Notes: generated by a model from the letters alone, not told the origin. A stretch of DNA of 64,000 nucleotides from Streptomyces coeruleorubidus (GCF_008705135.1 NZ_CP023694.1:7725001-7789000); one strand, 5' to 3'; shown: positions 43,038 through 51,700, counted from the stretch's first letter. Numbers and translations are program-made.

Positions 43038-44018
43038 ATGCATCCCTTCTCCCTCACGAAGGCCGCGAACACCCGCGAGGCCCTCAACGCGGGCCGCAAA
43101 GGCGGCCGTTACATTGCCGGCGGCACCACCCTCGTCGACCTGATGCGCGAGACCGTCGAGCGGCCCGAAACCCTGGTCGACATCAGCGACCTGCCACTGC
43201 GCGAGGTCAGCGTCACCGAGCGCGGAGGCTTGCGCATCGGCGCCCTGGTGAGCATGGCCGAGAGCGCCGCCCACCCCAAAGTGCGCTCCCTCTTTCCCGT
43301 CGTCTCCGAGGCACTGGAGCTGAGCGCGTCGGCCCAGCTGCGGAACATGGCGACCATCGGCGGCAACATCATGCAGCGCACCCGCTGCACGTACTTCCGG
43401 GACGTGACCGCCGACTGCAACAAGCGTGAGCCCGGCTCGGGCTGTGCAGCGTTGCATGGCTTCAACCGCATGCACGCGATCCTGGGCGCCTCCGACGTGT
43501 GTGTGGCCACGCACCCGTCCGACGTGGCGGTGGCCTTCGCGGCGCTGGAGGCGACCGTGCACCTGCTGGGCCCGGACGGGGAGCGCACCGTGCCTTTCGC
43601 CGACTTCCTGCTGCGGCCCGGCAACACCCCCAACCGTGAACAGGCCCTGCGTAAGGGTGAGTTGATCACGGCAGTGGAGATCCCCGCCCTGCCGCGCCCG
43701 TTGAAGTCCGGTTACCTGAAGGTGCGTGACCGGCAGTCGTACGAGTTCGCCCTCACCTCCGCCGCCGTGGCGCTGCACATCCGCAGCGGGGTGATCCGGG
43801 AGGCGAAGGTCGCCGCCGGGGGCGTGGGCACGGTGCCGTGGAAGCTGCCCGCCGTCGAGAAGCACCTGGTCGGTGAGCGTCCCTCGGAGTCGTTGTGGGC
43901 AGCCGCCGCCGAGCGAGCCGCCGACGGGGCACGTCCCCTTGACCACAACCGGTTCAAGGTCGCGCTGCTCAAGCGGACCGTCGAACGTCAGCTGCGCATC
44001 GTAGGAGGTACCAAGTGA
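43038..44018 (+). CDS. paoB: FAD-binding subunit of molybdenum oxidoreductase (PaoB-like)
   Basis: A 326-aa protein of the CODH/xanthine-dehydrogenase medium-subunit family: Y-I-A-G-G-T-T-L near 33-40 and A-T-I-G-G-N-I near 112 bind FAD. An additional Cys-containing stretch (R-C-T-Y-F-R-D...C-N-K-R-E-P-G-S-G-C-A-A) resembles the extra [4Fe-4S] site of PaoB. AAGGAG lies before ATG 43038. The stop overlaps the next start (GTGA), so the large subunit is translationally coupled. Confidence 0.93.
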   Translation: MHPFSLTKAANTREALNAGRKGGRYIAGGTTLVDLMRETVERPETLVDISDLPLREVSVTERGGLRIGALVSMAESAAHPKVRSLFPVVSEALELSASAQLRNMATIGGNIMQRTRCTYFRDVTADCNKREPGSGCAALHGFNRMHAILGASDVCVATHPSDVAVAFAALEATVHLLGPDGERTVPFADFLLRPGNTPNREQALRKGELITAVEIPALPRPLKSGYLKVRDRQSYEFALTSAAVALHIRSGVIREAKVAAGGVGTVPWKLPAVEKHLVGERPSESLWAAAAERAADGARPLDHNRFKVALLKRTVERQLRIVGGTK

Positions 44019-46210
44019 GCCCCCAGCCCCAGGCAGCCGTGGGTGTGCCGCTGTCCCGGGTGGACGGGCGGCTGAAGGTCACCGGCAAGGCGCGGTACGC
44101 CGCCGAGTTCGACGTCGACGGGGTGGTGCACGCGGTCATCGTCGACGCGAGCATCGGACGCGGCCGTATCACCGGCGTCGACACGCGTGATGCCGAAGCC
44201 CATCCGGGCGTGCTGCGCGTGATCCACCACGGCAACGCGCCGAAGCTGCCGTACCGCGACAATCCCGGTTCGAACAACCTTCCCGGCCGCAGACTGCGGG
44301 TCTTCCAGGACGACAAGGTCCTCTTCCACGGCCAGCCGGTCGCCGTCGTGGTGGCCACCACGCTGGAGGCCGCGCAGCACGGCGCGAGCCTGGTGAAGGT
44401 CCGCTATGAAGCCGAGCAGCCCTCGACCGACCTGGCCGAGGCCAAGGCGGGCGAGCCGACCGAGTACGCGCGCGGTGACGCCGAAGCCGGCCTGCGCGAC
44501 TCGGCGGTGCGGATGGACCTGACCTACCGCATGGCACGCAACCACCACAACCCGATGGAGACCCACGCCACCATCGCCCGCTGGGACGGGAACAAGCTCA
44601 CCGTATGGGACAAGACCCAGTGGGTGGTGGGCACCCAGACGGAACTCTCCACGGTGTTCGATGTGCCGCTGGACTCCGTGCGGGTCATCAACCCCTTCGT
44701 CGGCGGCGCCTTCGGCAGCGGACTGCGCTGCTGGCCGCACACGGTCGTCGCCGCGCTGGCCGCCCGCGAGATGAAACGTCCGGTCAAGGTGGTCCTGACC
44801 CGCAAACAGATGTACTTCGGCACCGGCTTCAGGCCCAGGTACGAGTACCGGCTGAGCCTGGGCAGCGACCGGCGGGGCCGTCTGAAGGCCACGGTCCACG
44901 AGATAGACGCGGAGACGTCGTCGTACGAGACGTTCGAAGAGGCCATCATGCTCGCCGGCCAGATGTTCTACAGCACACCGAACGTCAGCCAGGCGTACCG
45001 CAAGGTGCCCCTGGATGTGAACAGCCCGATCTGGATGCGCGGTCCGGGCTTCGCGAACGCCTCCTTCGCCATCGAGTCGGCCATGGACGAACTCGCGCAC
45101 CGCCTCCGCGTCGACCCGATCGAACTGCGCCTGCGCAACGAACCGGCCGAGGACGAGTCGAACAACCTGCCCTGGTCCACCCGCCGGCTGCGCGAGTGCT
45201 ACACCGTCGGCGCCCGGGAGTTCGGCTGGCACCGGCACAACCCGAAACCCCGCGCGAGGCGTGACGGCGACTGGCTGGTCGGTCTGGGCATGGCCGCGGC
45301 CGTGTACGACCCCAACAACATGGAGGCGCACGCACGGGCCCGCCTGAACGCGGACGGCACCGCGGTGGTCGAGGCCGCCGCCAGCGACATGGGCCCGGGT
45401 ACCTACACCTCCCAGACCCAGGTCGCCGCCGACGCCCTCGGGCTGACCATGCGCGCGGTGACCTTCCGGCTCGGCGACTCCCTGTATCCGCAGACCCCGC
45501 CGCACGGCGGCTCCATGACCATGATGTGCGTCGGCTCCGCCAACCTCGACGCCTGCAACAAGATCCGCCGACAAGCGATCAAACTGGCCGTCGAGGACGA
45601 GGCATCACCCCTGTACGGCGCCAAGGCCGAGGACATCGTCGTGCGCAGCGGGCGCCTGCACGTGCAGGGCAACCCGGCCCGCGGCGAGACCTACCAGCGG
45701 CTGCTGACCCGCAACAACCTCACCCACCTCGAAGCCGACGGCTCGTGGTCCGGGCCACAGGATCCCGAGCGGCACTCGTATTACTCCTACGGCGCGGTCT
45801 TCACCGAGGTCGGAGTGGACGCGGCGCTGGGCCTGGTGCGGGTGCGGCGGATGCTCGGCGTGTACGACTGCGGCCGCATCGTCAGCCCCAAGCTTGCCGA
45901 CAGCCAGGCACTGGGCGGCATGGTCGGCGGCATCGGCCAGGCGCTCCTTGAGCACACGGTCACCGACCACCGTGACGGCCGGATCGTCAACGCCGACCTT
46001 GCCGGCTACCTGGTCCCGGTCAACGCCGACATCCCCGAGATCAAAGCGATCTACCTGGAGGGCGAGGACATGCAGGCCGACCCGCTCGGCGTCAAGGGAG
46101 TCGGAGAGATCGTCCAGGTCGGGGTAGCGTCCGCCATCGCCAACGCCGTCTTCAACGCCACCGGCCGACGAATCCGCGAACTGCCCATCACCGCCGAGGC
46201 GTTGCTCTGA
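44015..46210 (+). CDS. paoC: Molybdenum-cofactor-binding subunit (PaoC-like aldehyde oxidoreductase)
   Basis: A 731-aa protein of the xanthine-oxidase large-subunit family. GKARYAAEFD near the start, QWVVGTQTEL, VGGAFGSGLR (the Q-x-x-G-G-x-F-G type molybdopterin motif) and GVKGVGEI near the end with the presumed catalytic Glu are all visible. The family oxidises aldehydes or purines using water-derived oxygen. Together with PaoA- and PaoB-like subunits and XdhC it forms a complete system, probably on the outer face of the membrane. The natural substrate is unknown; aromatic aldehydes are the usual PaoABC substrates. Confidence 0.93.
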   Translation: MSPQPQAAVGVPLSRVDGRLKVTGKARYAAEFDVDGVVHAVIVDASIGRGRITGVDTRDAEAHPGVLRVIHHGNAPKLPYRDNPGSNNLPGRRLRVFQDDKVLFHGQPVAVVVATTLEAAQHGASLVKVRYEAEQPSTDLAEAKAGEPTEYARGDAEAGLRDSAVRMDLTYRMARNHHNPMETHATIARWDGNKLTVWDKTQWVVGTQTELSTVFDVPLDSVRVINPFVGGAFGSGLRCWPHTVVAALAAREMKRPVKVVLTRKQMYFGTGFRPRYEYRLSLGSDRRGRLKATVHEIDAETSSYETFEEAIMLAGQMFYSTPNVSQAYRKVPLDVNSPIWMRGPGFANASFAIESAMDELAHRLRVDPIELRLRNEPAEDESNNLPWSTRRLRECYTVGAREFGWHRHNPKPRARRDGDWLVGLGMAAAVYDPNNMEAHARARLNADGTAVVEAAASDMGPGTYTSQTQVAADALGLTMRAVTFRLGDSLYPQTPPHGGSMTMMCVGSANLDACNKIRRQAIKLAVEDEASPLYGAKAEDIVVRSGRLHVQGNPARGETYQRLLTRNNLTHLEADGSWSGPQDPERHSYYSYGAVFTEVGVDAALGLVRVRRMLGVYDCGRIVSPKLADSQALGGMVGGIGQALLEHTVTDHRDGRIVNADLAGYLVPVNADIPEIKAIYLEGEDMQADPLGVKGVGEIVQVGVASAIANAVFNATGRRIRELPITAEALL

Positions 46211-46213
46211 ACC

Positions 46214-46261
46214 GGAGCGCCCCGGGCCACTGAGGAGCGGCCCGGTCGCCCGGGGCGCTCC
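46214..46261. terminator. Hairpin terminator after paoC
   Basis: GGAGCGCCCCGGGC (46214-46227) pairs perfectly with 46248-46261 over a 20-base loop that itself contains GC-rich symmetry. It starts three bases after the paoC stop. Confidence 0.7.
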
Positions 46262-46398
46262 ATGCTCGTCCGGCAGTCGGTCCCCCGTCCGGCTGTCGGA
46301 CTTCCTCGGGGGGCTGCCGTCGCGTACCCGCCTCGTCGGGCGCGGCGGCGGCCCGCCTGTCGCTCCGATCCCCTCGACCCACACGGAGAAATCCACCC

Positions 46399-46570
46399 AT
46401 GCTGAACATCGCGGAGGCGCAGAACCGTTGGTGCCGCGAAGCTCGTCCCACCGCGCTGGCCACCGTCGCCTGCGTCTGCGGCTCGAACCTCTGGCCCAAC
46501 CGCGGCGTCGAGGTGATCGACGGCCCCACCCCATGGGACCCAGTACGTCGGTGTCGTCGAGGGGGTCGGC
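46399..46570 (+). pseudogene. Chimeric remnant: xdhC start joined to alcohol dehydrogenase piece
   Basis: Begins MLNIAEAQNRWCREARPTAL, matching the first residues of XdhC (MLNIADVLHRWCRTARPFAL). Then it switches to C-V-C-G-S-N-L-W-P-N-R-G-V-E, matching C-I-C-G-S-D-L-W-P-Y-R-G-I-E of the dehydrogenase at 39425, and continues out of frame with traces of H-E-Y-V-G-V-V-E. The upstream 100 bp also resemble the xdhC leader. It ends at the flavodoxin start. Confidence 0.8.
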
Positions 46571-46571
46571 C

Positions 46572-47252
46572 ATGAATCCGCACGGCGTCAGCCGCCGCAA
46601 ACTGCTGGGACTGATCACCGCCGGCTCCGCTGCCGCAGCGGGGCTCCTGGCCGTGAACTGGCAGAACGCGTCCGGACCCGGCTGGCCGGGCATCTCCCCG
46701 GTCAACGCCGGGGGCACACCACCAAGGCGGGGCGACAAGACCCTGGTCGTCTTCTACTCCAAGACCGGCAGGAACTTCCCCGACCTCAACCTCGAAGTCG
46801 GCAACACCGCCCAGGTCGCCGGATTCATCCACGACCGGGTCGGCGGGGACAGATACGAGGTCGTCCCGGCCGAGCCGTACCCGGCCGACTACGACGAGAC
46901 CGACAGGATGGCGCAACGGGAGGCGAGTGAGCGCCTCTACCGTCCCATCAAGCCCGGCACACCCGACACCGACCAATACGGCACAGTCTTCCTCGGCTTC
47001 CCGGTCTGGTGGGGCGAACAGCCGATGGCGATGCAGACCTTCATGCGGGATCACAATCTGAACGGCGCCAGGATCGTGCCCTTCGTCACCCACGAAGGCT
47101 CGCAGTTCGGCAACTCACTCGAAATTCTCGAGCGCTACTACCCCCAGGCAGACGTCCTGGACGGCTATGCCCGGCAGGGCCAGCAGGTCTACCGCGATCC
47201 TGACGGCACCCGGACCCAGGTCAACTCCTGGCTGGAAGGACTGGGGTTCTGA
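46572..47252 (+). CDS. Tat-exported flavodoxin-family protein
   Basis: A 226-aa protein. N-terminal S-R-R-K-L-L-G-L-I-T-A-G is a clear Tat signal. The flavodoxin fold follows: TLVVFYSKTGRNF (the FMN phosphate loop S-K-T-G-R-N), VFLGFPVWWGEQPMAMQTF and IVPFVTHEGSQFG. This is the FldZ/flavodoxin_4 type. An exported flavodoxin is unusual and points to an electron-transfer role outside the cytoplasm, perhaps between the membrane ferric-reductase-like protein encoded next and a Tat-exported oxidoreductase such as the PaoABC-like enzyme. Its stop overlaps the next start by one base (TGATG). Confidence 0.88.
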   Translation: MNPHGVSRRKLLGLITAGSAAAAGLLAVNWQNASGPGWPGISPVNAGGTPPRRGDKTLVVFYSKTGRNFPDLNLEVGNTAQVAGFIHDRVGGDRYEVVPAEPYPADYDETDRMAQREASERLYRPIKPGTPDTDQYGTVFLGFPVWWGEQPMAMQTFMRDHNLNGARIVPFVTHEGSQFGNSLEILERYYPQADVLDGYARQGQQVYRDPDGTRTQVNSWLEGLGF

Positions 47253-48523
47253 TGGCCAGGACGCTACTGCTGTGGGGCCTTGCCGCGGTGTTCCCGCTGC
47301 CCCTCGTGCTCACGCTGAACGCCCAGCTCACGGACGTGACGAGCATGCGGCTCTACATATCCCTGGGGCTGGTCGCGTACTGCTGGTGGCTGCTGGCGAT
47401 CCTGCTCAGTGTGCGCCCGTCCTGGCTGGACCGGGCCGTAGGGCTGCGGCACATCTACGCGCTGCACGGTGTGCTCGGCATCCTCGCCCTCATCCCGGCA
47501 TATCTGCACCGCGAAAACACTTTCGCCCCGAGCACCTGGGCCAGGGACCTCGGTGACTGGGCGTTCTGGGCGGCGTTCGCGGTGCTGTGCTATTCGCTCC
47601 TGTTCATGAGCGGATGGCTGACCGACAGGTCGCCTCTCCTGCTGAAGGTGAAGAGCCGGCTCGAACTTGTCTTCCGGCACCAGATCTCGGTCTGGATACA
47701 TCGGCTCAACCTGGCCGCCGTCCTCCTGATCTGGCTGCACGTCCACCTGATCGACCGGGTGGCCCAGCACTTCGCGTTCATGGTCCTCTTCGACTTTTGC
47801 ACGGTGGCGGTGCTCGGTATCTACGTCTGGAAGAAGTGGGTCGCACCAGACAGCTATCTCACGGGAAGAGTGCAGGACAACGTCGCACTGAACCGGGCGA
47901 CCCGCAGGCTGGCGGTCACACTCGACCGTACGTCGACGACGTCACGGCCCGGTGACTTCTACTTCCTCCGGTTCGAGGACGCGGGCATCGGCCGGGAATG
48001 GCACCCCTTCTCCGCGACCGACGACCGTCACGACACCCTGACGTTCACGATCCGGCAGACTGGCGACTACACCCGCAAGGCCGGCGGCGTCGCGCCCGGA
48101 ACACCAGTACGCCTGGAAGGGCCGTTCGGACAGTTCGACCAGACTGTCCGGCAACACCCTGCGGGTGCACCGCTCGTGCTCGTGGGCATGGGCGCAGGTG
48201 TCGCACCGCTGCTAGGTCTGATCTCAGCCCATCGCGGGGATCGGCGCATCCACCTGCTCTGGTCGGTCCGCCGTCCCGAGGACGCCTACTACGGCACCCT
48301 TCTGAAGGAGTACGAAAACCTCAGCGGCGGTCGCCTCACCGTCACTGTCCGGACCGGGCGGTTCACCCGAGACGATCTGGCGCATGCCCTGTCCGAGGAG
48401 GAGGTCGCGCGTGGGGCGTTCTTCGTCGTCGGGCCCAACCCGGCCGTGCTGGCCACCCAACGCACGCTGCGCCGCATCGGGGTATCAAGAGGCCGCACCC
48501 ACCACGAGCGACTCACGATGTAG
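47252..48523 (+). CDS. Ferric-reductase-like membrane protein with FAD/NAD domain
   Basis: A 423-aa protein. The N-terminal 210 aa hold about six membrane segments with paired His (R-H-I-Y-A-L-H-G, H-Q-I-S-V-W-I-H, W-L-H-V-H) expected to bind two hemes. The cytoplasmic part is a ferredoxin-NADP-reductase-type module: FYFLRFEDAGIGREWHPFSA (FAD), LVLVGMGAGVAPLLGLI (nucleotide), and G-P-N-P-A near the end. It would move electrons from NAD(P)H across the membrane, plausibly to the exported flavodoxin encoded just upstream. A decayed partial copy is at 41890. Confidence 0.9.
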   Translation: MARTLLLWGLAAVFPLPLVLTLNAQLTDVTSMRLYISLGLVAYCWWLLAILLSVRPSWLDRAVGLRHIYALHGVLGILALIPAYLHRENTFAPSTWARDLGDWAFWAAFAVLCYSLLFMSGWLTDRSPLLLKVKSRLELVFRHQISVWIHRLNLAAVLLIWLHVHLIDRVAQHFAFMVLFDFCTVAVLGIYVWKKWVAPDSYLTGRVQDNVALNRATRRLAVTLDRTSTTSRPGDFYFLRFEDAGIGREWHPFSATDDRHDTLTFTIRQTGDYTRKAGGVAPGTPVRLEGPFGQFDQTVRQHPAGAPLVLVGMGAGVAPLLGLISAHRGDRRIHLLWSVRRPEDAYYGTLLKEYENLSGGRLTVTVRTGRFTRDDLAHALSEEEVARGAFFVVGPNPAVLATQRTLRRIGVSRGRTHHERLTM

Positions 48524-48555
48524 TTCCGGCTCATGCCAACTCAGCGGCCACCATG

Positions 48556-48812
48556 GATAGTTCGCTGGTTGACGCCGATGATCCGGTCCCCGTTCTCGTC
48601 GCTGGTCTCCAGCACGTCGGCGGCGAGGCCGATGCCCGCGACGTTGGCAAGCACTGCCGGAGGGCCGACCGCCAGCGCGATCTGCCGGGCCACGTCGCCC
48701 AGAGAGCGGGCGTTCCTCAGATCGGCGCGGAAGACGGTGGCCTTGGCTCCGGTGTCGGACGGCCGTGTGGCGGTGTCGGCCAGGCCGGGTTCGTCGACGT
48801 CGATGAGGACCA
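48556..48812 (-). pseudogene. SDR middle-portion remnant
   Basis: Reads LVLIDVDEPGLADTATRPSD, VFRADLRNARS, L-A-N-V-A-G-I-G (for N-N-A-G) and DVLETSDENGDRIIGVN, the pattern of SDRs between strand 2 and helix 5. Cofactor loop and catalytic Tyr are absent. Confidence 0.65.
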
Positions 48813-48932
48813 GAGGCCGCTGTTGGCGTCGGCGGCACCGCGGTGCGGCCGCTCTGGTCGGGATGCGGCTCGCGTTCAGCCTGTCGTGGCGGAGTTTTGC
48901 CAGGGCAGGGGGCCGCAGACACCTACGAGTCG

Positions 48933-49691
48933 TCAGGCCGAGGATCCGCTGTCGATGACCAGGTCGGCGCCTACTACCGCGCCGGCCACAGGCGAGGCGA
49001 GGTAGAGCACCGCGGCCGCCACTTCTTCGGCCTCCGCGACCCGGCCGAGCGGGTTGCCTGTCTTAACCCGCTCGGCACGGTCGGCCTCGGTCTCGCCGGG
49101 CAGCAGCGACATGGGAGCGGCGGAGGCGCCGGGGCTGACCGCGTTGATGCGGATGCCCTGGTGGATGTGGTCGAGAGCGGCGGCGCGGGTCAGCGCGGAG
49201 ACCGCTGCCTTGGAGGTGATGTACGCGGCGCCGTTCGGGATCCGCAGGTGGGCGCCCAGGATCGAGGAGATGTTGACGATGGCGCCGCCGCCGTTCTCCT
49301 TCATGTGGGCGATCTCGTGCTTCATGGCCAGCCAGACGCCGGTGACATTGGTCCGCAGCACCGCTTCCCAGTCCTCCTCGCTGACCTCGCCGACGGGTAC
49401 GGTGCCGCGGAGTATCCCGGCGTTGTTGACCGCGATGTCCAGTCCACCGAAGCGGGTGACGCTCTCGCGTACGAGGTTCTGGAGCTGGCCGGAGTCGGTG
49501 ACATCGGCGGTGACGGCGGCGGCCTTGCCGTGCGCGGCCTCGATGAGGCCGACCGTCTCGTCCAGGGACGCCGCGGTGCGTCCCGCGGCGACCACGGATG
49601 CGCCCTCGGCGGCGAAGGCGAGCGCGATCGCGCGGCCGAGGCCGGAGCCTGCGCCGGTGACGAGGACGGTCTTGCCGGTGAAGCGGTTCAT
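48933..49691 (-). CDS. Short-chain dehydrogenase/reductase (classical, FabG-like)
   Basis: A 252-aa classical SDR: T-G-A-G-S-G-L-G at 12-19, N-N-A-G-I near 90, Y-I-T-S-K near 155, and the C-terminal PLGRVAEAEEVAAAVLYLAS plus G-A-D-L-V-I-D-S-G typical of the FabG/glucose-dehydrogenase type. The ATG follows GGAATCACCGAA, a weak ribosome site. Two tandem 16-bp repeats lie 30-61 bp upstream of the start and probably bind its regulator, which is not adjacent. The substrate is unknown. Confidence 0.92.
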   Translation of the reverse strand: MNRFTGKTVLVTGAGSGLGRAIALAFAAEGASVVAAGRTAASLDETVGLIEAAHGKAAAVTADVTDSGQLQNLVRESVTRFGGLDIAVNNAGILRGTVPVGEVSEEDWEAVLRTNVTGVWLAMKHEIAHMKENGGGAIVNISSILGAHLRIPNGAAYITSKAAVSALTRAAALDHIHQGIRINAVSPGASAAPMSLLPGETEADRAERVKTGNPLGRVAEAEEVAAAVLYLASPVAGAVVGADLVIDSGSSA

Positions 49692-49720
49692 TTCGGTGAT
49701 TCCCTTGAGTGATGGACTAC

Positions 49721-49752
49721 TTGGTGCGGTGTCTCATTGGTGCGGTGTTTCA
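49721..49752. repeat. Tandem 16-bp direct repeat upstream of an SDR
   Basis: TTGGTGCGGTGTCTCA immediately followed by TTGGTGCGGTGTTTCA (one difference). It lies in the promoter region of the SDR at 48933, read on the minus strand as TGARACACCGCACCAA twice. It resembles a two-site operator for an HxlR- or MarR-type regulator. Confidence 0.6.
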
Positions 49753-49952
49753 GGAGAGGGGCCGTGGCGGCGAGGGCTGCCAGGGGGCGAGGCGTCGCTG
49801 GGGAGCGTGGGCAGGACGGCGAAGAGGACGGTTGGGAAATTTTGTAGCGGTGTCACCACGCCGCGAGCCCGGCCTGCTTTGAGTGCACGCCCTCGGTCTG
49901 TGCCGTTGGTTCTGGTGCTCAGTGGAGTGGGTGGATTCCTGGCCGCTGGTTT

Positions 49953-50651
49953 TCAGGGAAGCTGGGGGTAGAGCGTCGAGACGCCCCCCGACAGTGCGGC
50001 CTGTGCCTGGTGGGCGGCGTCGTCCGCGAGGATCTCGTAGGCGCCGGCGGCGATGCCGTCGATGGCGATGCGGGCGATGTCGGCGGGGTCGGACTTGGGC
50101 GCGTCGACGGCCCGGGCCATGTCGGTGTCCATGTAGCCGACGTGCAGGCCGGCGACGCGGATGCCCTGGTCGGCGAGTTGGAGGCGCAGGGTGTTGGTGA
50201 GTGACCACTGTGCGGACTTGGCGGCGCAGTAGGCGCCGGCCTCTGGGAAGCTGAACCAGGACAGGCCCGAGAGGATGTTCAGGATCGCGCCACCGCCGCT
50301 TGCTGCGATCTGGGGTGCGAAGGCCCGGACCACCGAGAGAGTGCCGAAGTAGTGGGTGTCCATCTCCAGGCGGATGTCGTTCAGGCCGGCGGCCAGTAGA
50401 TCGGCCCCGGTGGAGGACCCTGCGTTGTTGATCAGGACGGTCACGTCGCCGGTGGCTTGGGCGGCGGCCGCGACGGAGGCGGGGTCGGTGATGTCGATCG
50501 CGATTGGCTTGGCGCCGGGCAGGTCGACTTGGTCGGGGTTGCGGGCGCCGGCGTAGACCGTGGCGCCGCGGCTGAGCAACTCGGTGGCGAGGGCCCGGCC
50601 CAGGCCCCGGTTGGCTCCGGTGACGAGGGCGGTGCTGGTGGAGAGGTCCAT
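49953..50651 (-). CDS. Short-chain dehydrogenase/reductase
   Basis: A 232-aa SDR: T-G-A-N-R-G-L-G near 11, VYAGARNPDQVDL after it, N-N-A-G-S near 76, and Y-C-A-A-K near 140. The L-S-G-L-S-W-F-S-F segment before the catalytic Tyr is unusual. About 137 bp of this gene (50207-50343) are repeated at 51476-51612, where they are fused to an MFS fragment. GAGGAGC lies before ATG 50651. The 261 bp downstream of its stop, up to the next SDR start, contain only the tandem repeats and no gene. Confidence 0.9.
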   Translation of the reverse strand: MDLSTSTALVTGANRGLGRALATELLSRGATVYAGARNPDQVDLPGAKPIAIDITDPASVAAAAQATGDVTVLINNAGSSTGADLLAAGLNDIRLEMDTHYFGTLSVVRAFAPQIAASGGGAILNILSGLSWFSFPEAGAYCAAKSAQWSLTNTLRLQLADQGIRVAGLHVGYMDTDMARAVDAPKSDPADIARIAIDGIAAGAYEILADDAAHQAQAALSGGVSTLYPQLP

Positions 50652-50730
50652 GAAAAGCTCCTCGCGATGTGGGAAGGGCGCTGTGGCGGCGCATGGGCTG
50701 CGCCTGCTGATGGGCTCCCTCGAGCAATTA

Positions 50731-50746
50731 AATTACGATCATAATT
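50731..50746. promoter_or_regulatory. AT-rich palindrome (candidate TetR-type operator)
   Basis: AATTACGATCATAATT, near-perfect dyad in a short AT-rich island between the SDR start at 50651 and a plus-strand SDR remnant. A similar element, ATTATCATCGTAAT, lies at 57955 before another SDR. Confidence 0.45.
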
Positions 50747-50770
50747 CTATAGACCCGGTGACCGCAAGAC

Positions 50771-50857
50771 AAGGAGGCGGCCCGCGCCCTCGTCGTGTCG
50801 GGCTTCGAGGTGATCGGAACCGCTCGTAACACCGCGCGAGTCACCGCGCTCCCGTGA
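50771..50857 (+). pseudogene. SDR N-terminal remnant
   Basis: Reads KEAARALVVSGFEVIGTARN then TARVTALP and stop, like GKATAHALAEAGFDVVGTSR of the SDR at 57992. The preceding cofactor loop is lost. With the AT-rich palindrome upstream it seems to be the leftover of a second copy of the 57992-type locus. Confidence 0.6.
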
Positions 50858-51477
50858 CGTGCAATGTCGGTTGCGGTTCGTGTTAGAGCACCAGTGCGGA
50901 GGCGAGCGCGGGGCCGATCGCGCCGCCGAGGAGGTAGAGCAGGGTGAACAGCCCGATCGCTGTCGGCTTGTCCTGTTCGGGCATGGAGGCTGTGGCCGCG
51001 ATGACCTGGGTGGCGTTGGCCGAGGTCGCGGCGAACAGCGCCAGGAAGATCCCGGCCAGTAGGAGAACCGGCGCACTCGCGAGGACCGCGGCGAGTACGG
51101 CGGCGGTCCCGGCTGCGACGAGGGCGATCCGTACGTTCGTGCGGGAGAGGCGGGCGGCGATGGAGGTGAATCCGAGGGTGGTGAGCGAGGCCAGGACCAT
51201 CGCCATGAGCTGTCCGGTGGCGGCGGTGTCTTTGGTCCAGTGGGCGCGGGTGATGAGCAGCTGGGGGATAACGAACAGCAGGGTGAAGTACCCCGCGGAG
51301 AGAGCGAGTGTCAGGCAGGTGGCGGTCTGGAACCGCGTGGACCGGATTGTCGTCATCGGCACATAGCCGTCGGGGCGGCGGCGCGTATGGATGATGAGCA
51401 CGGTGATCGAGATGGCCGTTGCTGTCAGGGCCGGCAGCGGGTTCGAGGCGACCATCACGACGCTTCCGGAGAGCACC
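50851..51477. repeat. Repeat of MFS C-terminal segment, copy 1
   Basis: 627 bp nearly identical to 62077-62703 in the same orientation with a constant offset of 11226. It covers the last 190 or so codons of the MFS gene at 62109 plus 32 bp of downstream sequence. Confidence 0.9.
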
Positions 51478-51632
51478 CACTGTGCGGACTTGGCGGCGCA
51501 GTAGGCGCCGGCCTCCGGGAAGCTGACCCATGACAGGCCGGACAGGATGTTCAGGATCGCGCCACCGCCGCCCGCCACGATCTGGGGTGCGAAGGCCCGG
51601 ACCACCGAGAGGGATCCCGCGACCGCTTCCAC
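50883..51632 (-). CDS. Chimeric reading frame: SDR piece fused to MFS C-terminal half
   Basis: A 249-codon open frame (GTG 51632). Residues 1 to about 52 match the central part of the SDR at 49953 (SVVRAFAPQI, LSGLSW, AGAYCAAKSAQW). The rest is the C-terminal half of the MFS exporter at 62109, from GSVVM to ALASALVL, with about six membrane segments. The fusion is in frame and uninterrupted. Neither a full dehydrogenase nor a full transporter is present, so it is probably a by-product of rearrangement, but an expressed half-transporter cannot be excluded. Confidence 0.6.
   Translation of the reverse strand: MEAVAGSLSVVRAFAPQIVAGGGGAILNILSGLSWVSFPEAGAYCAAKSAQWVLSGSVVMVASNPLPALTATAISITVLIIHTRRRPDGYVPMTTIRSTRFQTATCLTLALSAGYFTLLFVIPQLLITRAHWTKDTAATGQLMAMVLASLTTLGFTSIAARLSRTNVRIALVAAGTAAVLAAVLASAPVLLLAGIFLALFAATSANATQVIAATASMPEQDKPTAIGLFTLLYLLGGAIGPALASALVL
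51476..51612. repeat. Repeat of internal SDR segment
   Basis: About 137 bp matching 50207-50343 at offset 1269 with a handful of differences, in the same orientation. It forms the SDR part of the chimeric frame. Confidence 0.85.
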
Positions 51633-51700
51633 CCGGGCCGGTCGATGGGCAGGGGCCCTGTATCCGTTTCCGAGGGGCCGCTTCCGTCATGGGGGCTCAT

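Noticed and set aside
43988..45574. A 528-codon minus-strand frame opposite paoC
   Set aside because: An antisense artefact of high GC; the plus-strand protein has all family motifs.
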